Shown here: positions 15,701 to 23,221 of the stretch, piece by piece
How the letters are laid out: each line of letters begins with the position of its first letter
Position numbering within the stretch: the first letter of the stretch is position 1
Source of the DNA: Solirubrobacterales bacterium
Lineage (GTDB): Bacteria > Actinomycetota > Thermoleophilia > Solirubrobacterales > 70-9
Length of the DNA: 40,823 nucleotides
Assembly (NCBI GenBank): GCA_009379895.1
Contig: WHSW01000010.1
Location: 1 to 40,823 of the forward strand
Direction of reading: 5' to 3'
Translations under genes and position numbers: made by a program
Notes under the pieces: model-generated
Databases searched by the model: none
Told to the model about the DNA's origin: nothing
The model's input: the letters and a program-made list of their open reading frames with translations, nothing else

Positions 15701-17968
15701 ATGACCGGCCTGCTGGCGCGGATATTCCCGCCGGCCTCCGGCCTCGCCGCGCTCCAGCAGGCGGCGCGCATGGCGATCGTGGCCCCGAGCGTGTTCGCCT
15801 TCGGCCAGCTCGTGCTCGGCAACTCCGAGCTGGCGCTGTTCGGCGTGTTCGGGTGTTTCGCGATGCTCGTCTTCGCGGACTTCGGGGGTCCGGCGCGGGC
15901 GCGACTGCTCGCTTTTCTGGCCCTCGGGGGCGCCGGCCTCGTCCTGATCACGCTGGGGACCGTCTGCTCGCAGAATCCGTGGGTGGCCGGCGGGGCGATG
16001 GCGCTGCTGGCGTTCGTGATCATCTTCGCCGGCGTCACCAACGGTTACGTCGCGTCGGCGACCAACGCCGCGCTGCTCGCCTTCGTCCTGGCGGTGATGG
16101 TTCCGGATCCCGTCTCGGCCGTTCCCGACCGGCTCGCGGGCTGGAGCATCGCGGCCGCGTTCTCGACCGCCTCCGCGCTCCTGCTCTGGCCGAATCGGCA
16201 CATGGGCCGACTCCAGGCCAGCCTGGCCGCGGCCTGTCGCGCGGTCGCCGAGTCCGTCGAGGCGCTCTCGAACCGAGATCCTCGCCTGCTCGCCGCCCGC
16301 GCCGACGCGGCAGAGGCGGCCGTGACGCAGGCGCGGCGCAGCTACGCCGCCACCCCCTACCGCCCGACCGGTCTGATTCGCGACGCGGCCGCCCTCCCCC
16401 GCCTCGTCGCCGATCTCGGGTGGATCAAGCCGGTTGTGGTCCGCGGGCGGGCGGCGCGCCAGGCCGGCTCGCCCTTTCCCGCCGAGGCGCGCGAGATCGA
16501 GGCGGCGACGGCCGAGGTGCTGCGCGCGAGCGCCGCGACCCTCGCGGGCGAGGGCGAGGGCCCCGACCTCGCGCACCTCGACAGCGTTCGCGACGCGACC
16601 GGGCGGGCGTTCGGCGATCAGCTCATGCGGGCCGCCGCGCGGGGCGACGATCACGCCCTGCGCGAGGCGCTCGAGGAGGCGTTTCGTCTGCGCACGCTCT
16701 CCTGGGGAGCCAGGGAGATCGGCGTCGATGCCCTGCTCGCCGCCGGGCGGGACACCCACGGCGCCGAGCGGGCTGACGACCCCGACCGTGCCCGTGCCCT
16801 GCCGCCGCTTCGAGCGGCGCTGCGCGGGGCGACGGAATTCGCCCGCGGCCAGGCGAGTATGCGCTCGGTCTGGCTTCGCAACAGCCTGCGCGGGGCGGCG
16901 GGACTCGGGCTCGCCGTCCTGATCGGCCAGCTCACCGACCTGCAGCACGGATTCTGGGTCGTCCTGGGAACCCTGTCGGTCCTGCGCTCGAACGCCCTCA
17001 ACACCGGGTCGACGGTCCTGCGGGCGCTGGCGGGAACGGCGGTGGGGATCGTCGTCGCGGGAGCGCTGCTCGTCGCGATCGGGGGCGATGCAGCCGCCGG
17101 ATGGACGATCCTGCCGTTCGCGCTCCTGTTCGCGTCGTACGCCCCGCGGACGATCTCGTTCGCGGCCGGCCAGGCGGGTTTCACGGTCGCGATCCTGATC
17201 GTCTTCGACCTCGTGCAGCCCTCGGACTGGCAGGCCGGTCTCGTCCGGCTCGAGGACATCGCGACCGGCTGCGCCGTCAGCCTCGGCGTCGGGTTGCTCT
17301 TCTGGCCTCGGGGGGCGGCCGCGATCGTGCGCGAGAGCATCGCTGCGGCTTATTCACAGGCGGTCCAATACATGGCCGCCGCGATGGGCGAGCTGCTCCA
17401 CGGACGTGGGGCCGCGCCGGTCGAACAAGCCGCCCGCGACGCCCTCGACGCGCAGCGCCGGCTCGACCTCGAGATCCGCCAGTATCTGGCCGAGCGCTCC
17501 ACCGCCCGTCTCGAGCTCGACAGCCTCGGGATCCTGGCCGCGGGCGTTACCCGGGTGCGGCGGGTGGGCGAGCACGTGGGCGCCAGGCACGCGCTCCTCA
17601 GGCTGGACCCCGCGCAGGTGGACTCCCCGGCGCTGGCCGAGCCGCGCCGGGCGCTCGAGCTCGAGATCGAGTCGCTGCGCGATTGGTATGACCGGCTCGG
17701 CGCGGCGGTGCGCGCCGGGACCGCTTCCCCGGCGCCGCGTCCCGACCCCGAGGGGGAGAGCCGGATCCTGCGCTGGGTCCGAGACCGCGATCTGACCCGC
17801 GGCTCGCCCGAGCTGCCACCCGGCCTCGCGATCGCCTGGATGGGAGAGCACATCGACGTCCTGCGCGCGCTCGAGCCCGGCCTCGCCGCCGCCGCCGGCG
17901 AGCTCGGTCGAGGGGAGGGCGCGACGCTCACCCGAGGGGCCCGTAGCGGGGCGGCCGGAAGCGGCTGA
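15701..17968 (+). CDS. FUSC-family membrane transporter-like protein
   Basis: A 755-residue protein of the fusaric acid resistance/aromatic acid exporter (FUSC) superfamily. Two hydrophobic blocks (about residues 15-165 and 385-545) are each followed by a long charged, helical cytoplasmic segment. The second block shows 'HGFWVVLGTLSVLRSNALNTG', a typical FUSC feature. The ATG at 15701 has GGAAGG four to nine bases upstream; the adjacent GTG at 15698 is too close. It is divergent from glmS and convergent with glmM. Likely an efflux or envelope protein; the substrate is unknown. Confidence 0.75.
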   Translation: MTGLLARIFPPASGLAALQQAARMAIVAPSVFAFGQLVLGNSELALFGVFGCFAMLVFADFGGPARARLLAFLALGGAGLVLITLGTVCSQNPWVAGGAMALLAFVIIFAGVTNGYVASATNAALLAFVLAVMVPDPVSAVPDRLAGWSIAAAFSTASALLLWPNRHMGRLQASLAAACRAVAESVEALSNRDPRLLAARADAAEAAVTQARRSYAATPYRPTGLIRDAAALPRLVADLGWIKPVVVRGRAARQAGSPFPAEAREIEAATAEVLRASAATLAGEGEGPDLAHLDSVRDATGRAFGDQLMRAAARGDDHALREALEEAFRLRTLSWGAREIGVDALLAAGRDTHGAERADDPDRARALPPLRAALRGATEFARGQASMRSVWLRNSLRGAAGLGLAVLIGQLTDLQHGFWVVLGTLSVLRSNALNTGSTVLRALAGTAVGIVVAGALLVAIGGDAAAGWTILPFALLFASYAPRTISFAAGQAGFTVAILIVFDLVQPSDWQAGLVRLEDIATGCAVSLGVGLLFWPRGAAAIVRESIAAAYSQAVQYMAAAMGELLHGRGAAPVEQAARDALDAQRRLDLEIRQYLAERSTARLELDSLGILAAGVTRVRRVGEHVGARHALLRLDPAQVDSPALAEPRRALELEIESLRDWYDRLGAAVRAGTASPAPRPDPEGESRILRWVRDRDLTRGSPELPPGLAIAWMGEHIDVLRALEPGLAAAAGELGRGEGATLTRGARSGAAGSG

Positions 17969-18004
17969 CCGCAACCGCCGGCGCTCGTCGCGTCGCCGCA
18001 CCGC

Positions 18005-19396
18005 TCACCCGGCGTGGCCGAGCTCGGCACGCACGATCTCGACCAACCGCCCGCAGGCCTCCTCGGCCTCCGTGGCGCTCGGGGCCTCGACCATCACCCG
18101 GACCAGCGGCTCGGTCCCCGATGCCCGGACCAGGACCCGGCCGCGGCCCTCGAGCGCCGCGGCCTCCCGCTCGACGGCATCCCAGACCGCGCCCGCGCCA
18201 TCGACGGCGTCGCGCTCGGCCACGGTCACGTTGGTCAGCACCTGCGGCAGGCGCTCGATCGGCCGGGTCGCCGCGAGGTCCGCGCCGGCCAGCGCCTGAA
18301 GCGCGAGCAGCGCGGCGGCGATCCCGTCGCCGGTGGGGGCGAACCCGGTCCAGATCAGATGCCCCGACTGCTCGCCGCCCAGCGTCCATTCGCGGCGCTC
18401 GAGCTCCGCGGAGACGCTGCGGTCGCCGACCGGCGTGGTCGCGACCTCGATTCCCGCGTCGGCCATCGCGCGGTGGAAGCCGTAGTTGCTCATCACGGTC
18501 ACCGCGACTCCCCCGTCGAGCCGTCCGGCGACGCCCAGGTGGGTGGCGACCAGGGCGATCAGCTCGTCGCCGTCGCGGACGGCGCCGGTCGAGTCGACGG
18601 CGACGACCCGGTCACCGTCGCCGTCGAAGGCGAAGCCGAGCGCGGCGCCGCTCGATCGCACCCGCTCGGCCAGGCTCGCGGGATCGGTCGAACCGCAGCC
18701 ATCGTTGATGTTGCGGCCGTCGGGCTCGATCGCGATCGCATCGACCTCGGCGCCGAGCCGCTCGAAGATCGCCGGCGCGGCTCGGTAGGTGGAGCCGTTC
18801 GCGCAGTCGAGCGCGACTCGCACGCCCGAGAGATCGATGCGAAACGCCGCGGCGAGCTCGCGCAGGTAGTCGTCCAGCGCCCCCTCGAGCGCGCGCACCC
18901 GGCCGAGGCCCCGCACGGAACGGCCCGGCTCGACGGGCTTCTCTCGCATATCGAGAGCAACTCGTCGCGGGCCGCCGCCGGCGAGCAGCTCGGCAACCCG
19001 GGCCTCGATCCCCGCATCGGCTCGGTCGTCGAGCTTGCGCCCGTCGGGGCCGAAGAACTTGATCCCGTTGTCGTGCCAGGGGTTGTGAGAGGCCGAGATG
19101 ACCGCCGCCAGGTCGAGGCCGAGCCGGCGGACGAGCACCGACGCGGCCGGGGTCGGCAGAACTCGCGCGTCGAGCGCATCGCCTCCCGCCGCCGCGACGC
19201 CGGCCGCCAGCGCCGCGGCCAGCATCGGGCCGGACTCGCGCGTGTCGCGGACGATCAACACCTGCGGCCGCGCCGCCGCCGAGCCCTCCGTCCCGGCCCT
19301 GCCCAGCGCCAGCGCCAGCTCCGCGGTCAAGAGCTCCCCGGCGACCCCCCGGACGCCATCGGTCCCGAACAGCTTCTTGGATGGGAGTGCGGTCAT
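18005..19396 (-). CDS. glmM: Phosphoglucosamine mutase
   Basis: A 463-residue alpha-D-phosphohexomutase converting glucosamine-6-P to glucosamine-1-P. The N-terminus 'LFGTDGVRGVAG' is diagnostic; the phosphoserine loop 'ISASHNPWHDNGIKFF' places catalytic Ser at 103; the metal loop is 'AFDGDGDRVVAVD'; 'GGEQSGHLI' is the sugar loop and 'VRASGTEPLVRVMVE' the phosphate-binding C-terminal domain. It lies downstream of rplM-rpsI on the minus strand, a common actinobacterial order, separated by a hairpin-rich gap. Confidence 0.96.
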   Translation of the reverse strand: MTALPSKKLFGTDGVRGVAGELLTAELALALGRAGTEGSAAARPQVLIVRDTRESGPMLAAALAAGVAAAGGDALDARVLPTPAASVLVRRLGLDLAAVISASHNPWHDNGIKFFGPDGRKLDDRADAGIEARVAELLAGGGPRRVALDMREKPVEPGRSVRGLGRVRALEGALDDYLRELAAAFRIDLSGVRVALDCANGSTYRAAPAIFERLGAEVDAIAIEPDGRNINDGCGSTDPASLAERVRSSGAALGFAFDGDGDRVVAVDSTGAVRDGDELIALVATHLGVAGRLDGGVAVTVMSNYGFHRAMADAGIEVATTPVGDRSVSAELERREWTLGGEQSGHLIWTGFAPTGDGIAAALLALQALAGADLAATRPIERLPQVLTNVTVAERDAVDGAGAVWDAVEREAAALEGRGRVLVRASGTEPLVRVMVEAPSATEAEEACGRLVEIVRAELGHAG

Positions 19397-19458
19397 CGAA
19401 CGGTCGAGATCAGCCGCGACGCCCTGGGGCGGCGAAAACCGAGCGGGTCAAGGACGCA

Positions 19459-19512
19459 GGCCGGCCGGCGAAGCGAGCGTACATCGGACGTACGTGAGCG
19501 AGCCGGCCGGCC
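19459..19512. repeat. Strong hairpin between rpsI and glmM
   Basis: GGCCGGCCGGC (19459-19469) pairs perfectly with GCCGGCCGGCC (19502-19512); inside, CGTAC (19478-19482) pairs with GTACG (19490-19494). It lies in the 149-base gap between the rpsI stop and the glmM start. No T-run adjoins either side. It may attenuate or process the rplM-rpsI-glmM transcript, or be a dispersed repeat. Confidence 0.65.
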
Positions 19513-19545
19513 GAGGACGCCGGCATGCGAAGGTTTGCAGCCGCC

Positions 19546-20354
19546 TCAGCGTTTGGAGAACTGGGGGCGCTTGCGGGCCTTCTTGAGCCCCGCCTTGCGC
19601 CGCTCCTTCTTGCGGGCGTCACGGGTGAGCAGGCCGCGGCGCTTGAGCTCGGGGCGCAGCGCCGGGTCGATCTCACACAGCGCCCGAGCGACGCCGTGGC
19701 GGACGGCGCCGGCCTGGCCGGAGATGCCGCCGCCATGCACGCGAACGCGAACGTCGACGGTGCCCTCGTAGCCGGCGGTGAGCAGCGGCTGGCGCGCGAG
19801 GGTGCGCAGGAGCTGGCGCGGGAAGTACTCGTCCAGTGGCTGGCTGTTGACCTCGAAACTGCCGCTCCCGGGTCGGACGATCACGCGCGCGATCGAGCTC
19901 TTGCGCTTGCCGGTCGCCTGGATCCGGGCGTCGGCCGGGATCTCGACCTGCGGACCACTGCGTGCGACCGGGTCGTCGCCGCTGGCGCGCTCGGCCTCGA
20001 GTCGCGTCCGCTCCTCCTCCTCGGCCTCGAGTCGCGCCCGCTCCTCGGCGGTCAGCTCGCGCTCGGGTTCGAGCTTGATCGGCTCCAGCTCCGCACCCGG
20101 CGGCTGGTCCTTGGCCTTCGGCTTGGCCTCCGGGGAGGCGCCCTCGGCGGGCTCCGGCGCGGCGGCGGCCTCGGGCTCGGGCAGCTGCGGCTCCGCCGTG
20201 GGCTCGGGCGCCTGCGGCTCCGCCGTGGGCTCGGGCGCCTGCGGCTCCGCGGGCTCCTGCTCGGCCCCGGGCGCGGCGGCCTCGGGCTCAGGCGCCTGGG
20301 GCTCCTCGCCCTCGGGGGGCTGTTGCTCGTTGCTCTCGGGGGCTCTTCGGTCAT
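19546..20354 (-). CDS. rpsI: 30S ribosomal protein S9 (uS9) with long acidic N-terminal extension; apparent frameshift
   Basis: The uS9 core is clear: 'QATGKRKSSIARVIVRPG', 'EYFPRQ', 'VHGGGISGQAGAVRHGVARAL' and the C-terminal 'RKRPQFSKR' that reaches the ribosomal P site. Upstream of the core the same frame stays open without a stop through about 150 codons rich in Glu, Pro, Ala and Gln. It contains no ATG, GTG or TTG. The expected start, ATG at 20354 overlapping the rplM stop (TGATGA), begins 'MTEEPP' but is in another frame; one extra base in the GGGGG run at 20338-20342 would join the two. The joined protein would be 269 residues against about 150 in Mycobacterium. Sequencing error, or less likely programmed -1 slippage, explains this. 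Confidence 0.85.
20185..20250 (-). repeat. 27-bp tandem repeat inside the rpsI extension
   Basis: Two exact 27-base copies (20185-20211, 20212-20238) and a partial third (20239-20250). On the minus strand each codes for a nine-residue unit of the type AEPQAPEPT. The period is a multiple of three, so copy number could vary without breaking the frame. Confidence 0.85.
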
Positions 20355-20788
20355 CAGGCTTCGATCTCCATCGGCTTCGGCTTCTGGGCGGCGTGCGGGT
20401 GCTCGGGGCCGGCGTAGACCTTGAGCTTTCGCAGCTGCTGGCGGGCGAGGCGGTTACGGGGCAACATCCCCGAGACGGCCTTGCGGATGACCTCCTCGGG
20501 GCGACGCTCGAGCATCTCGCCGAGGCTGCGCGAGCGGATCCCGCCCGGGTAGCCGGAGTGGCGGTAGTAGAGCTTGTCGGTGCGCTTCTTGCCGGTCACC
20601 ACGATCTTCTCGGCGTTGACGACGACGACGAAGTCGCCGGTGTCACAGTGCGGCGTGTACTCGGGCTTGCGCTTGCCGCGCAGCGCATCGGCGACCTGCG
20701 TCGCGAGGCGCCCCAGCGTCTTGCCCTCGGCGTCGACGACCACCCAGTCGCGCTGGCGCTCGTTGGGTGTCGCTACGTAGGTCTTCAT
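20354..20788 (-). CDS. rplM: 50S ribosomal protein L13 (uL13)
   Basis: A 144-residue ribosomal protein. The ATG at 20788 gives the standard start '[29 protein letters not shown]'; a longer reading upstream adds non-homologous residues and is rejected. '[11 protein letters not shown]', '[11 protein letters not shown]' and '[29 protein letters not shown]' are diagnostic. Its TGA overlaps the presumed rpsI ATG, so S9 is translationally coupled. No clear Shine-Dalgarno precedes the start. Confidence 0.97.
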   Translation of the reverse strand: MKTYVATPNERQRDWVVVDAEGKTLGRLATQVADALRGKRKPEYTPHCDTGDFVVVVNAEKIVVTGKKRTDKLYYRHSGYPGGIRSRSLGEMLERRPEEVIRKAVSGMLPRNRLARQQLRKLKVYAGPEHPHAAQKPKPMEIEA

Positions 20789-20942
20789 CTGGTCTGGTGC
20801 GCACTTCGAGGCGCGCGAAAAGCCGCCCCGCGCGGGCATCGCCCAGCGGGCGCGGCCGGACGATGATAGTGGAGAGCCGCCGTCCCAGCGCGGAGTCCGC
20901 CCGTGGCCGTCTCGCCGCCCGAGTCGTGGTTATACTGCCCGC
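20789..20942. promoter_or_regulatory. Divergent control region of rplM and the riboswitch transcript
   Basis: No gene is seen here. On the plus strand TATACT at 20931-20936 is a good -10 box for the riboswitch transcript, giving a start near 20943. On the minus strand TATCAT (20868-20863) is a weaker -10 candidate for rplM, leaving a leader of about 70 bases with GC-rich stems that could be an L13 autoregulatory leader (inference). No convincing -35 boxes. Confidence 0.45.
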
Positions 20943-21110
20943 GCCTTGACCTGCCGAATCCCGCCCGGCACGCCGGACGGGAGCGGGGGAACCGATGGGG
21001 CGGTGTCGAAACCCGCCCCAGGGGCGAATCGGGCCAACCACGTCGGCCCGTAGTGCCGCTCTTTCGGCACGAGCCCGTCAGCTAACCCCGCAGGCTCGAG
21101 AAAGAGAGGC
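20943..21110 (+). ncRNA. Cyclic-di-AMP riboswitch (ydaO-yuaA class)
   Basis: Conserved blocks of the ydaO aptamer appear in order: 'GACCTGCCGAATC', 'ACGGGAGCGGGGGAACC' (20978-20994), 'AGGGGCGAATCGGGCC' (21020-21035), 'CTCTTTCGGCACGAGCCCGT' (21059-21078) and 'CAGCTAACCCCGCAGG' (21079-21094). P1 forms from CCTGC (20950-20954) with GCAGG (21090-21094). An extension, GCCT (20943-20946) with AGGC (21107-21110), would cover part of the GAGAGG Shine-Dalgarno of the M23 gene. This class is an OFF switch for c-di-AMP and in actinobacteria usually controls cell-wall hydrolases, which fits the next two genes. Confidence 0.93.
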
Positions 21111-21117
21111 CGAGCGG

Positions 21118-22281
21118 ATGCCGTCGACGTCGCCCCCCGGGCGCCGATCGCCAAAACTGATTTCGATCGCGACCATGGTCGTCGCGATCAGCATCGCGGC
21201 GGGCGCCGGCGTGGCGTCCGCGTCCCGTGGCGGGGGCGGGGTGGGCACGCCCGGCTCCCCGAGGCTCAGCGACGTCGTCTGCCTGCAGCGCTGCGCGGGC
21301 CTGCGGGTGGCCGCGCCCGGGTCCCGGGTCCAGCTCAGCGGCCGCAACCTCGACGGCGTCACCAAGGTCGAGTTCGCGGGCGGCGCCGGCCACGTCTCGG
21401 CGGCGGCCGACTCGGTGACCCCGACCTCGGCGGAGGCAACCGTCCCCGCCGCGGCCAAGACGGGCCGCCTGAAGGCGTTGGCCTACGGCGTCGCCGCACG
21501 GACGCCGCGCCGCAAGCGGCTCGAGATCGTACCCCCGGCGCGCATCCCCGACTCGGGCGACTTCCAGCTCAGCTCGGCCGAGGCGCATCCCCACCGCACC
21601 TACTACGACGGCCTTCGACCCCCCGGCGTCCAGTACCTGTTCGCGGGCGCTGCGGTGACCGACGTTCGGATCGAGGTCGTCGACCTGACGACCGAGACGG
21701 TGGTGAGCACGCTGGTCGACCCGGCCGCCGCGCCGAACGCCCTCAACGACTTCACCTGGGACGGGCTCCTGCAGGACGGTCGCCCGGCGCCGGACGGCGA
21801 CTACGCCTTCCGCATCGGCAGCGCCGCCGCCGGCACCGCCACGGCGACGAGCGACTCGGACTTCACCTACCACCAGTTCCGCTTCCCGATCAACGCCCGC
21901 CACAGCTACGGCGACGGGTACGGAGCCGGGCGCGGCCACCAGGGGCAGGACGTGTTCGCCCGCTGCGGCACGAAGCTGCGCGCCGTTCGCGGCGGGCGAG
22001 TGCAGATGAACAAGGTCCAGTCGGCGGCGGGCAACTACCTGGTGATCGACGGCAAGCGGACCAAGAAGGACTACATGTACGCGCACCTGCTGACCCCGTC
22101 CCCGCTCGAGCAGGGCGCCCGGGTGCACACCGGCCAGGCGATCGGCCAGGTCGGCCAGACGGGCAACGCGTCGGGCTGCCATCTGCACTTCGAGGTCTGG
22201 TCGAGCCCCGGCTGGTACGAGGGCGGCCATGCGCTGCCCTCGGTCCGCCGGCTGCTCGATACCTGGGACGCCTGGAGCTGA
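21118..22281 (+). CDS. Secreted M23 peptidase with IPT/TIG-like domain, under c-di-AMP riboswitch
   Basis: A 387-residue exported protein. A signal peptide spans about residues 1-41 ('IATMVVAISIAAGAGVASA'). An IPT/TIG-like beta domain follows ('APGSRVQLSGRNLDGVTKVEFAG', about 60-140), then a FlgD-like Ig repeat ('DFTWDGLLQDGRPAPDGDYAFRI') and a C-terminal LytM/M23 metalloprotease domain. The zinc ligands are visible in 'HQGQD' (about residue 280) and 'CHLHFEVW' (about 358). M23 enzymes cut peptidoglycan cross-bridges. The ATG at 21118 lies just 3' of the riboswitch with GAGAGG at 21104-21109. The next gene overlaps its stop. Confidence 0.9.
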   Translation: MPSTSPPGRRSPKLISIATMVVAISIAAGAGVASASRGGGGVGTPGSPRLSDVVCLQRCAGLRVAAPGSRVQLSGRNLDGVTKVEFAGGAGHVSAAADSVTPTSAEATVPAAAKTGRLKALAYGVAARTPRRKRLEIVPPARIPDSGDFQLSSAEAHPHRTYYDGLRPPGVQYLFAGAAVTDVRIEVVDLTTETVVSTLVDPAAAPNALNDFTWDGLLQDGRPAPDGDYAFRIGSAAAGTATATSDSDFTYHQFRFPINARHSYGDGYGAGRGHQGQDVFARCGTKLRAVRGGRVQMNKVQSAAGNYLVIDGKRTKKDYMYAHLLTPSPLEQGARVHTGQAIGQVGQTGNASGCHLHFEVWSSPGWYEGGHALPSVRRLLDTWDAWS

Positions 22282-23174
22282 CCCGGGCCCGGACACGCCG
22301 GCTCGGCGCCCTCGGCGCCCTCGTCGCCCTCGTCGGCGTGGCGTTCGCCGGCTCGCCGGCGCCCGACGTCGCCGCCCCGGCACTCGCCGCCGCGCACGCG
22401 GCCGGCGCGGCGGCGGCCGGCGCGGCGCACACCAAACCGAGCGGCGCCCGGTTCGAGCTCGGCCGCGCCGAGGTCGAGCCGCGGCGCGCGTTCTTCGACG
22501 CCGGGCGGCCGATTCGACTTCGCTATCGCTTCTCGGCCCGGCGCCGGCTCGACCTCGTGATCCGCGTGGTGCGCGTGGCCGACCGCAAGACGGTGCGCCG
22601 CTGGGTCGAGCACGGGCTCGCGCCCGGACGCGCGCACGTGCGCCGCTGGGACGGTCGGCGGGGCGACCGCGGGGTGCCGGCCGACGGCCGCTACGAGCTT
22701 CGGGTCGGCCCGCGTGGGCATCGCGGAGCCCTCGCCGGGCGCTTCGACTTTCACGACCATCGCTTCCCGGTCGCCGGGCCGCACGGCTATGGGGATCGCT
22801 TCGGCGACCCGCGCAGCGGCGGGCGCGTGCACGAGGGCCAGGATCTCCCCTCGCCGTGCGGGACGCCGCTCGTCGCCGCGCGCGGGGGTCGCGTGCAGGC
22901 GCGTGGGTACAGCGACGCGCTGTACGGCCACTGGGTGCTGATCGACGGCACGGCGACCGGTCGCGACTACTTCTACGCCCACCTGCAGGCCCCGAGCCCG
23001 CTCGAGGACGGCGAGCGCGTGCGGACCGGCGAGCCGGTCGGGGCGGTGGGCATGACCGGCAACGCGCGCTCGGAGTTCTGCCAGCTTCACTTCGAGCTCT
23101 GGCCGCACGGCTACCGGCACGGCGCCGCGGCGGACCCGGCGCCGGACCTGCGCGCCTGGGACGCCTTTTCCTGA
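22278..23174 (+). CDS. Second secreted M23 peptidase, inferred CTG start
   Basis: The C-terminal M23 domain shows 'HEGQDLPSPCGTPLVAARGGRVQARG' and 'CQLHFELW'; before it is a FlgD-like Ig segment ('VRRWDGRRGDRGVPADGRYELRVG'). Starting at the in-frame GTG 22338 would discard any signal peptide. Reading from CTG 22278, which overlaps the previous TGA as CTGA, gives 'TRARTRRLGALGALVALVGVAFAG', a complete signal peptide (basic n-region, hydrophobic core). No ATG, GTG or TTG exists upstream in frame. The 298-residue product is paralogous to the preceding protein and translationally coupled to it, so the riboswitch would control both. Confidence 0.85.
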   Translation: MTRARTRRLGALGALVALVGVAFAGSPAPDVAAPALAAAHAAGAAAAGAAHTKPSGARFELGRAEVEPRRAFFDAGRPIRLRYRFSARRRLDLVIRVVRVADRKTVRRWVEHGLAPGRAHVRRWDGRRGDRGVPADGRYELRVGPRGHRGALAGRFDFHDHRFPVAGPHGYGDRFGDPRSGGRVHEGQDLPSPCGTPLVAARGGRVQARGYSDALYGHWVLIDGTATGRDYFYAHLQAPSPLEDGERVRTGEPVGAVGMTGNARSEFCQLHFELWPHGYRHGAAADPAPDLRAWDAFS

Positions 23175-23208
23175 TCGCCGACCAGGACTCCGCGGCCGGG
23201 CCAGCGGG

Positions 23209-23214
23209 TACCTT
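23209..23214 (+). promoter_or_regulatory. Putative -10 box (TACCTT) for leaderless flippase-like gene
   Basis: TACCTT lies seven bases before the ATG at 23222 and no Shine-Dalgarno is visible. The gene could therefore have its own leaderless promoter besides read-through from the M23 pair. Confidence 0.35.
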
Positions 23215-23221
23215 GGCGCGG

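Noticed and set aside
20052-20354. Reading 'MTEEPP...' as a separate 100-residue Arg/Ser/Pro protein
   Set aside because: The other frame over the same bases codes for the acidic, uninterrupted S9 extension, so only the first few codons from this ATG are likely real.
22338-23174. GTG 22338 as start of the second M23 peptidase
   Set aside because: It would remove the n-region and hydrophobic core of the signal peptide from a secreted enzyme family.
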